A stretch of DNA of 5,790 nucleotides, taken from NCBI GenBank assembly GCA_041661625.1, contig JBAZUB010000014.1:1-5790 (forward strand), written 5' to 3'. Every line of letters starts with the position of its first letter. Position 1 is the first letter of the stretch. The position numbers and the translations under genes are program-made. Origin of the DNA: Patescibacteria group bacterium. Lineage in GTDB: Bacteria > Patescibacteriota > Patescibacteriia > JAHIZJ01. The notes below the pieces were generated by a model that worked only from the letters and a program-made list of their open reading frames with translations, was not told the origin of the DNA and searched no databases. Positions 1 through 5,790 of this stretch are shown here, in pieces.

Positions 1-3000
1 GCAACGTCGGCATCGGCACGACGAGTCCGGCGAGTAAATTAAGCGTAGCCGGAGACAGCTATTTTCATGGAGATGTTTACCATGACGGCAACGCCACCAC
101 CACCGGCAGTTACCGGATCGGCGGCGGACTGACGCTGGACGGACTGCTAAGCGTCAACGGAACCGGAACCTCCAGCATCGCTGAAAACCTGGACATAGCA
201 GGCGCGCTGGCAATCGGCTCGGGCATGTATATTGATAACACAGGGACGGTTAAAACCGGAGTCTGGAACGGTTCATCCATAGCCGATGCATATATTGACA
301 ACAACCTGACAATTGCCGGCGGAAGCATTTCCGGAACGAGCAATACTATGAGTCTGGGATCCGATGCTCAAGGCGATACCTACTACCGCGATTCATCCGG
401 ATATCTTGTGAGACTCGCTTTAGGCGCCGGCGGGTATGTACTCTCTTCTTCCGGAGGCCTCCCGGCCTGGACCGCCACCTCCACTATCGGCGTGCAGGGA
501 CGGGGCAACGGAGCGGCTAACCAGATTGCTTACTGGTCGGACGCCAACACAATTACCTCCAGCTCAAACTTCCTTTTTAACGGAACAACCAATCTTTTAA
601 CCGTAACCGGCAACGCCTCAACCACGCAATTAACAACGACCGGTTCAACTTTTCTCGCGACTATCGGCGGCAACGTCGGAATAGGGACGACGAGTCCGGG
701 GGCGAAATTGGATATTTACGGCAACTTGCTTCTTTCTGGCGTTGGGAGGTATCTGAATTTCAACGCGACGGAAGGGATTTCCGGCTATGGCTTTCGGGAT
801 AACTCCGGAACCATTGAATACAAAAACAGCGCCGGAGACTGGGCCGCTTTGGGAGGCGGTTTATTTACCGACGGTGGTAGTATCAGCTATTTGACCGCCA
901 CCGGCGACGATCTGGCGATCGGCGGATCCACCAGCGCTTCTCCTTTGTATATGGATGTTTCGGAAAATTTGTTGAGACTGGGGTCGGGAGCGACCAGTAA
1001 CGCCACGCTGAACATGTACGCTTCCAACAACGAATACGGCACGTTGTCTTATGCTACTAATGACACTTGGAATTTCGGCGACAGCAACGGGATTGTCCTG
1101 CCCAGTCTTGCTGGCGCTCCGGCCAGTCCCACGGCCGGCCAGCTTTATTTCAGCAGCAGCGCCAATACGTCTTATTTATACAACGGAACCAGCTGGGTGG
1201 ACATCGCCGAAAACACTGATTTCTACACCAACTCCGGCCTGGTAGCTTCCGGAGGACATCTGGACGTAACTCACGGCCAAAACACCACGGATGTCATCGC
1301 CGACGCCTGGGTTTCCAATGGCACAGTCTGGCAAAACGTCGGCACTTTGTCCGCTACCGGAGATTCTAACACGGACGATTCGCTGGATATGGATATTGCC
1401 GACGAAGCGAATTATGACATAGAAAATTTAGCCTATTCCGTTACCCTGACTCCGAGTGCGACTACCGGAGAAGTTACCCTGACTCTTGGCAGCGGCAACT
1501 GGAATGCCAACGCCAAAGTGAAAAAAGGAATGAGAATTACAGGGAACGGCGGGGAAGCTATTCTTATTGACGACCCGGCCGCCCAAACGACTATCACCGC
1601 CAGAGTGGTAACGGCTTTTACCAACACCAATCCCATTGCTTCCGGCGACTGGGATATGACAGGACAGCAGGAAAGAAGTTACAATAGCTTGGAGCAATTA
1701 GTGCTTAATGATTTCAAAGCAAGTGAGGATAATGGAATGATTAAAACGGGCGTTTATTTAAGTGGTTCTCTTTCTGCTGTTCAAATAGATACCAATAAGA
1801 TATTAGTGTCCTACGGAGGATACGATGGTAACTATGATGGTATAGCAGTTATAGCTACTATTTCCGGGTCAACCGTAACTTATGGCACTCCGGTTAAGTT
1901 TAATCCGTCAGCCCAGACTCTTTGGACATCAGCGGCCAAACTTGATACCAACAAAGCCATTATTGCCTTCAATGACGGTTCCGACAGTTATGGAAAAGCT
2001 ATTGTGGCTTCCGTTTCCGGCACAACCATCACCCTTGGAACAGAAACTGCTTTTGTTGCCGCTGCAATTTCTGACATTTCCGCCGTCCAACTGACCACCG
2101 ACAAAGCGATTATTGCTTATGCTAATAATTTTGGATATGCTGTCGTCGCTTCTGTTTCCGGAACAGCCATTACCTTTGGATCAATAGTGGCATTCAATGC
2201 CGCTACCACTTCCGACATTTCCGCCGCCCAACTGACCATCGACAAAGCGATTATTGCTTATAAGAAGGCTGCTGATGGTTCTGGATATGCTCGAGTGGCT
2301 TCTATCTCCGGAACAACCATTAGCTACGGAGTAGAAGCGCAATTTAATACCACCATTTCCGACATTTCCGCCGCCCAACTGACCACTGACAAGGCGATTA
2401 TCGGCTATCGCGACTCCGACACCTACGGCAAAGCTATTGTGGCTTCCGTTTCCGGAACAACCATCAGCTACGGCTCAGAAGTTCAGTTCAATGGAGCCTC
2501 TACAACCAATGTAACGGCGGCTCCATTGGGGACAGACAAAGCCATCTTTACTTATGAAGATTCCGACACCTACGGCAAAGCTATCGTGGCTTCTGTTTCC
2601 GGAACAACTATCAGCTATGGCTCAGAAGCTGTTTATTTTTCCAGTGACGTAGCCTATATGGCCGTAGGAAAGGCAGATGACAATCAAGCTCTGGTTATCG
2701 CCTCAGTCGTTTCCGACAATAATTCAACCGGAAGAGTGGCGACTGTGTCTGACACGACTATTTCCTATGGAGCCGATGAACCGTTCAGCTATAGCGCTTC
2801 TAGTTATCAGTACCGAAGTTCAGTAGCTCAAATTTCTACCGATAAAGTTTTAATTGCTTATACCACACAGGTTTCCGGATTTGCAGTAGTGGCTACTGTT
2901 TCCGGAACCGCAGTCACTTATGGAACTCGTGTTAGTTTCGACGCAGGCTCCCCGTATGAAGTTTCCGTTGCCAAACTGACTACCGACAAGGCTATTATTA

Positions 3001-5790
3001 CTTTTTTTGACTATGTGGTATCAACAATGTATGGCCAGGCTCGAGTAGCTTCTGTTTCCGGAACGACCATCACCCTTGGTACGGCAGCCACTTTCAATAC
3101 ATTTAGCTCTATCGCCGCTTCCTACTTTTCCGCCGCCCAGCTGACCACTGACAAGGCGATTATCGGCTATCGCGACTCCGACACCTACGGCAAAGCTATT
3201 GTGGCTTCCGTTTCCGGAACAACCATTACCTATGGAGCCGAGGCGCAATTCAATGCTACTGACACTTCCTACATTTCCGCCGCCCAACTGACCACTGACA
3301 AGGCGATTATCGGCTATCGCGACTCCGACACTTACGGAAGATCCATTGTAGCTTCCGTTTCCGGAACAACCATTGGTTATAGTTCAGAAGCTACTTTTAA
3401 TTCTGCGGCCACTTCCTACATTTCCGCCGCCCAGCTGACCACCGACAAGGCGATTATGGGTTATCGCGACTCCGACACCTATGGAAAAGCCATTGTGGCT
3501 TCCGTTTCCGGAACAACTGCTACCTATGGCACGGAAGCGACTTTCAACAGCGCGTCCACCAGTTTTCCGGCAGTTGCCGCGTTTGGCTCTGCTAATGCCG
3601 GTGTGATATATAAATCATCCGGCTCCAATTATTATTATTCCAGTCTTGCCGTGAGCGATACGACCATCAGCGTTGATTCGGAAAATATTGATCTTGGCGC
3701 TGTCTATAGCACTACTTACGGTTCTTTGGGAATAACATATTTTCCCAATAACAAGCTTTGCTATGTAAGCCCGGCGGACGGCGATTATGGACTCAATGTT
3801 CACGTAATTGAAAATGTCTTCTCTCCTACCGGCGCTTACTATACCACCACCACTTCTGACACCAACCAATTGGATTCTTCCTACTGGACCAATGTCAATT
3901 CCATTGTCCCCACCGAAACCACCAACGGGGAAACCATCCATTACGCCGTGTCGTATGACGACCGGACGACTTGGAAAGTCTATGACAACACCGACGGAAA
4001 CGCCGGCTGGCGGCCGATTGCCAGGAACAACGCCGGCACCTGGGAATACAATTCCAACGCTTCCACCGGACTATCCAGTGTTACCTGGTCGTCCGCTTCC
4101 ACCAACACCCAAGCCGGTGCTTTGGATCAGGCTATGCAAGTAACCGCCAATCAGATGACCGGCACCGAACTCACGGCTGTTACTGACGCCCAGATGGAAT
4201 CATCCGGCGGCTACGCCGTCGGCTCTACCGAAACAATTGATCTGGCCGTGGGAATGAAAACCGCCACCGGCCTCACCCCGACTCTGGATCAGATCACCGT
4301 CACCTACGAACAAACCCAATACCAGCTCCAAGTCCTGGACGAAGACACGGTCCGTTTCTACAACAACTCAGCCGGCACGGTTACGGTTAAGATGGAAGTC
4401 TCGCTCAATGGTTCCGGCGGAAGCGGCGGCTATTGGGCGGCGGCCACCGGAGGCATCAATTTTAGTGCTGGCAACGTCGGCATCAACACTGCCGTTCCGC
4501 TGGCCCTTTTAGACGTTAACGGCAAGGCCACTTTCGGCTCCGGTTCGGCCGCTGATCCCGGCATCGCTTTCCGAGCCGATCTCAACACCGGCCTTTGGTC
4601 GAGCGGAGCGGATATGCTAAGCATTTCTACCAACGGACTGGAAAGGTTGAGGATAGACAGCTCCGGCAACGTCGGCATAGGGACCACTTCTCCCACCGCC
4701 CGGCTATCGCTCAAAGGCGACGGCACTAACCCGATTTTCAATCTTTTCGACGGAACCGGAGCGGAGAAGTTTACAGTGCTCAATTCCGGTTTTGTCGGCA
4801 TCGGCACCGCCGTTCCGGACTATGAGCTGGACGTAGCCGGAGATCTCGGCATCAACCAATATATCCACCACAACGACGATACGGATACTGCCCTCTCTTT
4901 TGACGACAACCGTTTCCGCGGTTACATCGGCGGCAAATATCTTTTAGATCTCTACAAAGGAACCCAGGATTACGTGAAACTGGGCGATGGCACCGACGTG
5001 GACATTAATCTCAATGACGACCTGTTTATTGAAGGTTCCAGCGGGAATGTGGGGATTGGGACGACGAGTCCATTGGCGCGGTTGTCTATTCAGGGGGATG
5101 GAACAAATCCAATCTTTGGTTTGGCTGACGGAACCGGCGCCAGCAAGGTAACGGTATTAAACAATGGCAACGTCGGCATCGGGACGACGACGCCGAATTC
5201 AAAATTAGACATATATAGCGCCGCACCCAACCCGACCGACCTCATGTTTAAGATCGCTACTTCCACAGGAATTTCCTTGAAGATTCAGGCTGACGGAACA
5301 GTTTACTCCGACAACTCATATAACTCCACCGGCGCCGATTACGCTGAATACTTTGAAACCGCCGATTCCGGTCTGAAACCCGGCGAAGTCGTTTGCGTGG
5401 ATGTTAGCCGTGAAAACGCCGTCCAGCGCTGCGATCGCGGGCATGACAATAACGTCATGGGTATTGTCTCCACTAAACCATCAATCGTTGGTAATAACTC
5501 AAAACAAATCGCCCTGAATCCGGGAAAATACGCGATTATCGGCATGCTCGGCCAGGTTGACGCTTATGTATCGGCTGAAAACGGTCCGATCCGCGTCGGC
5601 GACTCCCTTACCTCCGCCTCCTCAACCCCCGGCTACGCAATGCGGGCCGACGCCGGAGACTCCACAGTCGGCGTAGCGCTGGAAAGCCTTGAATCGGGGG
5701 ATGGAAAAATAAAAGTTCTGATCTCCCGCCGGAATAAATCGCTCGCCGTTGAGCAGGTGGAACAGCTCGTAACCGACCGGATCGCCAATA
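1..5790 (+). CDS. Internal fragment of a giant modular fibre-like surface protein (both ends missing)
   Basis: The frame starting at base 3 is open for 1,929 codons to base 5789, with no stop and no credible start, so both gene ends lie outside the window. Residue n starts at base 3n. The product is beta-rich and dominated by Thr, Ser, Gly, Asn and Ala. Only three Cys codons occur (3759, 5394, 5433). Domain order: shaft with N-V-G-I-G-T-T-S-P motifs (residues 1-402), linker and small beta module (403-553), fourteen propeller-like repeats (588-1278), unassigned beta domain (1279-1488), second shaft (1489-1776), D-Y-A-E-Y domain (1777-1914), possible coiled-coil start (1915-1929). Proteins with this combination are known from Patescibacteria and resemble phage tail fibres; they are usually annotated as hypothetical or tail-fibre-domain proteins. 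An extracellular adhesive or host-contact role is inference. No signal peptide, anchor or Peptidase S74 chaperone domain is visible, but these would sit beyond the window. The standard genetic code fits, since TGA never appears in frame. Confidence 0.95.
3..29 (+). repeat. Shaft motif 1 (NVGIGTTSP)
   Basis: Perfect N-V-G-I-G-T-T-S-P at residues 1-9, followed by A-S-K-L-S-V-A-G-D. It is the first of seven copies in the window and is cut at its left side by the window edge. Confidence 0.9.
372..470 (+). other. Tail-fibre-like module G-D-T-Y-Y-R-D ... G-L-P-A-W
   Basis: Residues 124-156 read G-D-T-Y-Y-R-D-S-S-G, then L-V-R-L-A-L-G-A-G-G-Y-V-L, then S-G-G-L-P-A-W. This resembles the common fibre pattern 'G-D-(L/T)-Y-Y-R ... 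G-x-V-L ... G-x-P-x-W' found in phage tail fibres and patescibacterial giant proteins. It is probably a short beta-sandwich or shaft element. The resemblance is from memory of the pattern, not from an alignment. Confidence 0.6.
672..698 (+). repeat. Shaft motif 2 (NVGIGTTSP)
   Basis: Perfect N-V-G-I-G-T-T-S-P followed by G-A-K-L-D-I-Y-G. The DNA uses G-ending codons (ggg acg acg agt ccg ggg gcg), unlike the C-ending codons just upstream. It is the last motif before a gap of about 3.8 kb without the motif. Confidence 0.9.
1092..1208 (+). other. Tail-fibre-like module A-G-Q-L-Y-F ... N-G-T-S-W-V-D-I
   Basis: Residues 364-402 start with I-V-L-P-S-L, continue with P-T-A-G-Q-L-Y-F and end in L-Y-N-G-T-S-W-V-D-I-A. 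The 'G-x-L-Y-F(N/S)...Y-N-G-T-x-W-x-x-(I/L)' pattern is recurrent in tail fibres and in patescibacterial shaft proteins. There it usually leads through a short Gly/Ser linker into the next N-V-G-I-G motif. Here it leads instead into the long propeller-containing block. Confidence 0.65.
1209..1433 (+). other. Acidic Asn/Asp-rich linker segment, unrecognised
   Basis: Residues 403-477 contain T-H-G-Q-N-T-T-D-V-I-A-D-A-W and an acidic stretch (D-S-N-T-D-D-S-L-D-M-D-I-A-D-E-A). I recognise no family. It connects the first shaft to the beta module at 1434 and may be a flexible or calcium-binding linker, but no canonical D-x-D-x-D-G loop is present. Confidence 0.4.
1434..1658 (+). other. Small beta module with G-N-G-G-E-A-I-L motif
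   Basis: Residues 478-552 run S-V-T-L-T, V-T-L-T-L-G-S-G-N-W, M-R-I-T-G-N-G-G-E-A-I-L, then I-T-A-R-V-V-T-A-F-T-N-T and I-A-S-G-D-W-D-M. The pattern of a first strand pair, N-G-G-E-A, then a strand ending in 'A-F-T-x-T...I-A-S-G-x-W' recalls modules placed just before propeller-like repeats in phage-type structural proteins. It probably serves as a cap or adaptor to the propellers. The function is unknown and the resemblance is recalled, not computed. Confidence 0.5.
1659..1763 (+). other. AT-richer connector before the first propeller repeat
   Basis: Residues 553-587 (T-G-Q-Q-E-R-S-Y-N-S-L-E-Q-L..., D-F-K-A-S-E-D-N-G) look less repetitive and more helix-compatible than their surroundings. 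From about base 1680 through the first repeat the DNA turns visibly AT-richer, with codons such as aat, tta, gat, ata and gta replacing the C-ending codons seen upstream. This may mark a module junction. Confidence 0.4.
1764..2807 (+). repeat. Repeats 1-7: probable first seven-bladed beta-propeller
   Basis: Seven tandem repeats share the consensus (S/A)-A-x-L-T-T-D-K-A-I-I-x-Y, a loop often D-S-D-T-Y-G-K-A, I-V-A-S-V-S-G-T-T-I-S-Y-G, and then x-E-A-x-F-N. The D/N of the D-K anchor begins at 1794, 1950, 2100, 2241, 2388, 2535 and 2682, giving periods of 52, 50, 47, 49, 49 and 49 residues. Each unit can supply four beta-strands (x-A-A-Q-L, A-I-I-x-Y, A-I-V-A-S-V, T-T-I-S-Y-G), which is a propeller-blade size and pattern. 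Repeat 7 is degenerate (D-N-Q-A-L-V-I replaces D-K-A-I-I), as often seen at the closing blade. The fold is inferred; ligand-binding or adhesive roles are plausible but unproven. Confidence 0.65.
2365..2464 (+). repeat. Near-identical blade DNA, copy A (repeat 5)
   Basis: This 100-base segment matches 3127-3226 with a single difference (a at 2378, g at 3140, both giving Gln). It also shares an exact 61-base run (2362-2422) with repeat 11 at 3271-3331. Identity at silent positions shows recent copying or conversion among blades, not just protein-level constraint. Confidence 0.88.
2808..3836 (+). repeat. Repeats 8-14: probable second seven-bladed beta-propeller
   Basis: Anchors continue at 2841, 2985, 3150, 3297, 3444, 3591 and 3750. 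Repeats 10-12 are the most regular (49 residues each). Repeat 13 has lost the consensus (A-N-A-G-V-I-Y) but still aligns without gaps in 49-residue register, including S-D-T-T-I-S. Repeat 14 (N-N-K-L-C-Y-V, then D-Y-G-L-N-V-H-V-I) is strongly diverged. Repeat 8 resembles repeat 1 (A-V-x-A-T-x-S-G, V-T-Y-G-T-x-V-x-F) and repeat 9 resembles repeat 2 (A-K-L, T-I-T-L-G-T), supporting a second set of seven. Repeat 9 carries a longer loop (F-D-Y-V-V-S-T-M-Y). The fold is inferred from repeat length and strand pattern only. Confidence 0.62.
3127..3226 (+). repeat. Near-identical blade DNA, copy B (repeat 10)
   Basis: It is the partner of 2365-2464, offset by 762 bases (five repeats). Its cag-ctg start matches repeat 12, while the remainder matches repeat 5, giving a mosaic pattern. 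Short-read assembly could collapse or shuffle this region. Confidence 0.88.
3837..4319 (+). other. Unassigned beta domain with S-Y-D-D-R-T-T-W motif
   Basis: Residues 1279-1439 follow the last repeat. They contain T-N-Q-L-D-S-S-Y-W, I-H-Y-A-V-S-Y-D-D-R-T-T-W-K-V-Y-D (3936-3986), G-W-R-P-I-A-R-N-N-A-G-T-W, an Ala/Gln/Met-rich stretch (A-L-D-Q-A-M-Q-V-T-A-N-Q-M, 4119-4157) and T-L-D-Q-I-T-V-T-Y-E. The 'V-S-(Y/F)-D-x-R-x-T-W-K-V-(Y/W)-D...W-R-x-I-A' pattern recurs next to propeller-like repeats in phage-type structural proteins. It could be a carbohydrate-binding-like sandwich, but I cannot assign a family. Trp content is higher than elsewhere, which is compatible with a ligand surface. Confidence 0.45.
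4320..4466 (+). other. Transition segment back to the shaft
   Basis: Residues 1440-1488 comprise two beta strands (Y-Q-L-Q-V-L-D-E-D-T-V-R-F-Y and T-V-T-V-K-M-E-V-S-L), a Gly/Ser linker (G-S-G-G-S-G-G) and Y-W-A-A-A-T-G-G-I-N-F, which leads directly into the next G-N-V-G-I motif. The 'linker, Y-W, G-G-I-N-F' lead-in is the usual way such shafts restart. Confidence 0.5.
4554..4667 (+). other. Tail-fibre module P-G-I-A-F-R ... E-R-L-R-I-D-S-S-G
   Basis: Residues 1518-1555 contain P-G-I-A-F-R-A-D, N-T-G-L-W-S-S-G-A-D, I-S-T-N-G-L-E-R-L-R-I-D-S-S-G. The pattern '(I/A)-x-(F/R)...T-G-(L/I)-(W/Y)...N-G-x-E-R-(L/M)-R-I-D-S-S-G-N-V-G-I-G' is one of the most familiar phage tail-fibre shaft modules, placed immediately before an N-V-G-I-G motif as here. 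Confidence 0.75.
4668..4790 (+). repeat. 41-residue shaft repeat, copy 1
   Basis: This unit starts at an N-V-G-I-G-T-T-S-P motif and continues A-R-L-S-L-K-G-D-G-T-N-P-I-F, then D-G-T-G-A-E-K-F-T-V-L-N-S-G. It pairs with 5046-5168, which has the same length. The protein sequences are closely similar, while many codons differ (ggc gac ggc here, ggg gat gga there). Confidence 0.85.
4851..5042 (+). other. Tail-fibre module H-H-N-D-D-T-D-T ... G-G-K-Y-L-L-D-L
   Basis: Residues 1617-1680 read I-N-Q-Y-I-H-H-N-D-D-T-D-T, then F-D-D-N-R-F-R-G-Y-I-G-G-K-Y-L-L-D-L, then Y-V-K-L-G-D-G-T-D-V-D-I-N-L. The pattern 'I-x-x-Y-I-x-H-x-x-D-T-D-T...R...G-G-x-x-x-L-D-(L/I)' recurs in phage and patescibacterial fibre proteins. 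It separates the two copies of the 41-residue shaft repeat. Confidence 0.6.
5046..5168 (+). repeat. 41-residue shaft repeat, copy 2
   Basis: It is the partner of 4668-4790, with the same 123-base length: A-R-L-S-I-Q-G-D-G-T-N-P-I-F, then D-G-T-G-A-S-K-V-T-V-L-N-N-G. The first half uses G- and A-ending codons (ggg, acg, ttg, gga, aca), a different style from copy 1, so the duplication is old or one copy came from a different source. Confidence 0.85.
5331..5744 (+). other. C-terminal D-Y-A-E-Y domain
   Basis: Residues 1777-1914 begin G-A-D-Y-A-E-Y-F-E and continue L-K-P-G-E-V-V-C-V-D-V, V-Q-R-C-D-R-G, V-M-G-I-V-S-T-K-P, A-I-I-G-M-L-G-Q-V-D-A-Y-V, G-P-I-R-V-G-D-S-L-T-S-A, P-G-Y-A-M-R-A and V-G-V-A-L-E-S-L. 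This order (D-x-A-E, P-G-(E/D)-V-V, G-(I/V)-V-S-T-K-P, G-D-x-(L/I)-T-S, P-G-x-x-M-(R/K)-A, (I/V)-G-x-A-L-E) is a beta domain I associate with the C-terminal parts of patescibacterial giant proteins, often ahead of a coiled coil or further domains. Two of the three Cys residues of the window lie here, 13 residues apart (bases 5394 and 5433), and could pair. Its biochemical role is not known to me. Confidence 0.7.
5745..5789 (+). other. Possible start of a coiled coil
   Basis: Residues 1915-1929 (A-V-E-Q-V-E-Q-L-V-T-D-R-I-A-N) switch from the Gly/Ser/Thr beta style to a charged, helix-favouring sequence. Hydrophobic residues fall at V1916, V1919, L1922, V1923 and I1927, near heptad spacing. A stalk or coiled coil downstream of the D-Y-A-E-Y domain is common in this protein type. 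Only two heptads are visible before the window ends. Confidence 0.4.

Larger units (their letters stand above)
3..1091 (+). other. N-terminal fibre-shaft region
   Basis: Residues 1-363 are a run of short, Gly/Thr/Ser-rich beta segments with two N-V-G-I-G-T-T-S-P motifs, at 3-29 and 672-698. Each motif is followed by a K-L-(S/D)-(V/I) strand, as in phage tail-fibre and Peptidase S74-associated shafts. Other fibre-like phrases are N-Q-I-A-Y-W-S-D (526-549), L-F-T-D-G-G-S-I-S-Y-L (861-893) and D-V-S-E-N-L-L-R-L-G (954-983). These are low-complexity structural sequences; in related proteins such segments are thought to form trimeric, intertwined beta shafts. No catalytic residues are recognisable. 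The first motif starts at the window edge, so the shaft certainly extends upstream. Confidence 0.75.
4467..5330 (+). other. C-terminal fibre-shaft region with five NVGIGT-type motifs
   Basis: Residues 1489-1776 carry motifs at 4473 (N-V-G-I-N-T-A-V-P), 4668 (N-V-G-I-G-T-T-S-P), 4791 (F-V-G-I-G-T-A-V-P), 5046 (N-V-G-I-G-T-T-S-P) and 5169 (N-V-G-I-G-T-T-T-P). Each is followed by a short (K/R)-L-(S/D)-(I/L)-type or L-D-V strand. Between them are typical fibre modules. The density of motifs is much higher than in the N-terminal shaft. This region is likely a trimeric beta shaft leading to the C-terminal D-Y-A-E-Y domain. Confidence 0.78.

Noticed and set aside
225..227. In-frame ATG codons such as the one at 225 as possible gene start
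   Set aside because: The frame is open upstream to base 3 and already encodes an N-V-G-I-G-T-T-S-P shaft motif. No Shine-Dalgarno-like sequence precedes this codon.
2412..2429. D-S-D-T-Y-G loop in the repeats as a calcium-binding site
   Set aside because: It resembles a D-x-D-x-x-G turn but lacks the full D-x-D-x-D-G pattern and is missing in several repeats, so I do not claim metal binding.
3021..3287. Antisense open frame rich in Gly/Asn (also similar ones at 2181-2378 and 1428-1697)
   Set aside because: They are mirror images of the repetitive sense codons (gcc, acc, tcc, att), end without regard to domain borders, and lack a ribosome-binding site. The sense frame is open throughout and shows real protein motifs.
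2073..3520. Regular DNA repeats that could suggest a CRISPR array
   Set aside because: The period is mostly 147 bases and always a multiple of three, identity follows codons, and the 'spacers' continue the same protein repeat. It is coding tandem repetition.
3808..4143. 111-codon + strand frame rich in Pro/Thr, and its antisense counterpart at 3615-3941
   Set aside because: It lies out of frame inside the giant gene, over Thr/Ser/Asn codons that become Pro/Thr when shifted. There is no start signal and no recognisable domain.
4430..4807. 125-codon antisense open frame with M-P-T-x-P-E-L-S repeats
   Set aside because: The repeat is the reverse complement of the G-N-V-G-I-G-T shaft motifs, so it is a shadow of the sense repeats.
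5331..5790. Peptidase S74 intramolecular chaperone domain
   Set aside because: Fibres of this type often end with it, but I see no S-D-x-x-x-K-x-N-I-type catalytic start here. If present it would be downstream of the window.

Overview
The whole window lies inside one very large protein gene on the + strand. Reading from base 3, the frame stays open for 1,929 codons to base 5789. I checked it line by line and found no stop codon, and neither the start nor the end of the gene is present. There is no intergenic space, RNA gene, promoter, terminator, insertion sequence or CRISPR array. Everything of interest is domain and repeat structure inside this one polypeptide.

The protein is a modular, beta-rich, Ser/Thr/Gly/Asn/Ala-rich surface or fibre protein with only three Cys codons. 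From N to C it contains: (1) a fibre-shaft region with N-V-G-I-G-T-T-S-P motifs and tail-fibre-like modules (3-1208); (2) an acidic linker and a small beta module (1209-1658) and a short AT-richer stretch leading into the first blade; (3) fourteen tandem repeats of about 49 residues (about 1764-3836), which I read as two consecutive seven-bladed beta-propellers; (4) an unassigned beta domain with an S-Y-D-D-R-T-T-W motif (3837-4319) and a transition segment (4320-4466); (5) a second shaft region with five more G-N-V-G-I-G-T-type motifs (4467-5330); (6) a D-Y-A-E-Y domain (5331-5744) followed by what may be the start of a coiled coil (5745-5789).

The N-V-G-I-G-T-T-S-P shaft combined with a D-Y-A-E-Y domain and a G-I-V-S-T-K-P motif is, from general knowledge, typical of giant hypothetical or 'tail fiber domain-containing' proteins from Patescibacteria (CPR, for example Parcubacteria-type genomes). 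Related modules occur in phage tail fibres and in some other uncultured lineages. TGA is never used as a sense codon, which argues against the Gracilibacteria/Absconditabacteria code. Host assignment is inference; a phage or prophage origin remains possible.

The main points for a second look are the two-times-seven repeat arrangement, the near-identical blade DNA 762 bases apart (recent duplication or gene conversion, or an assembly risk), and the way the propeller block sits as a cassette between two shaft regions.
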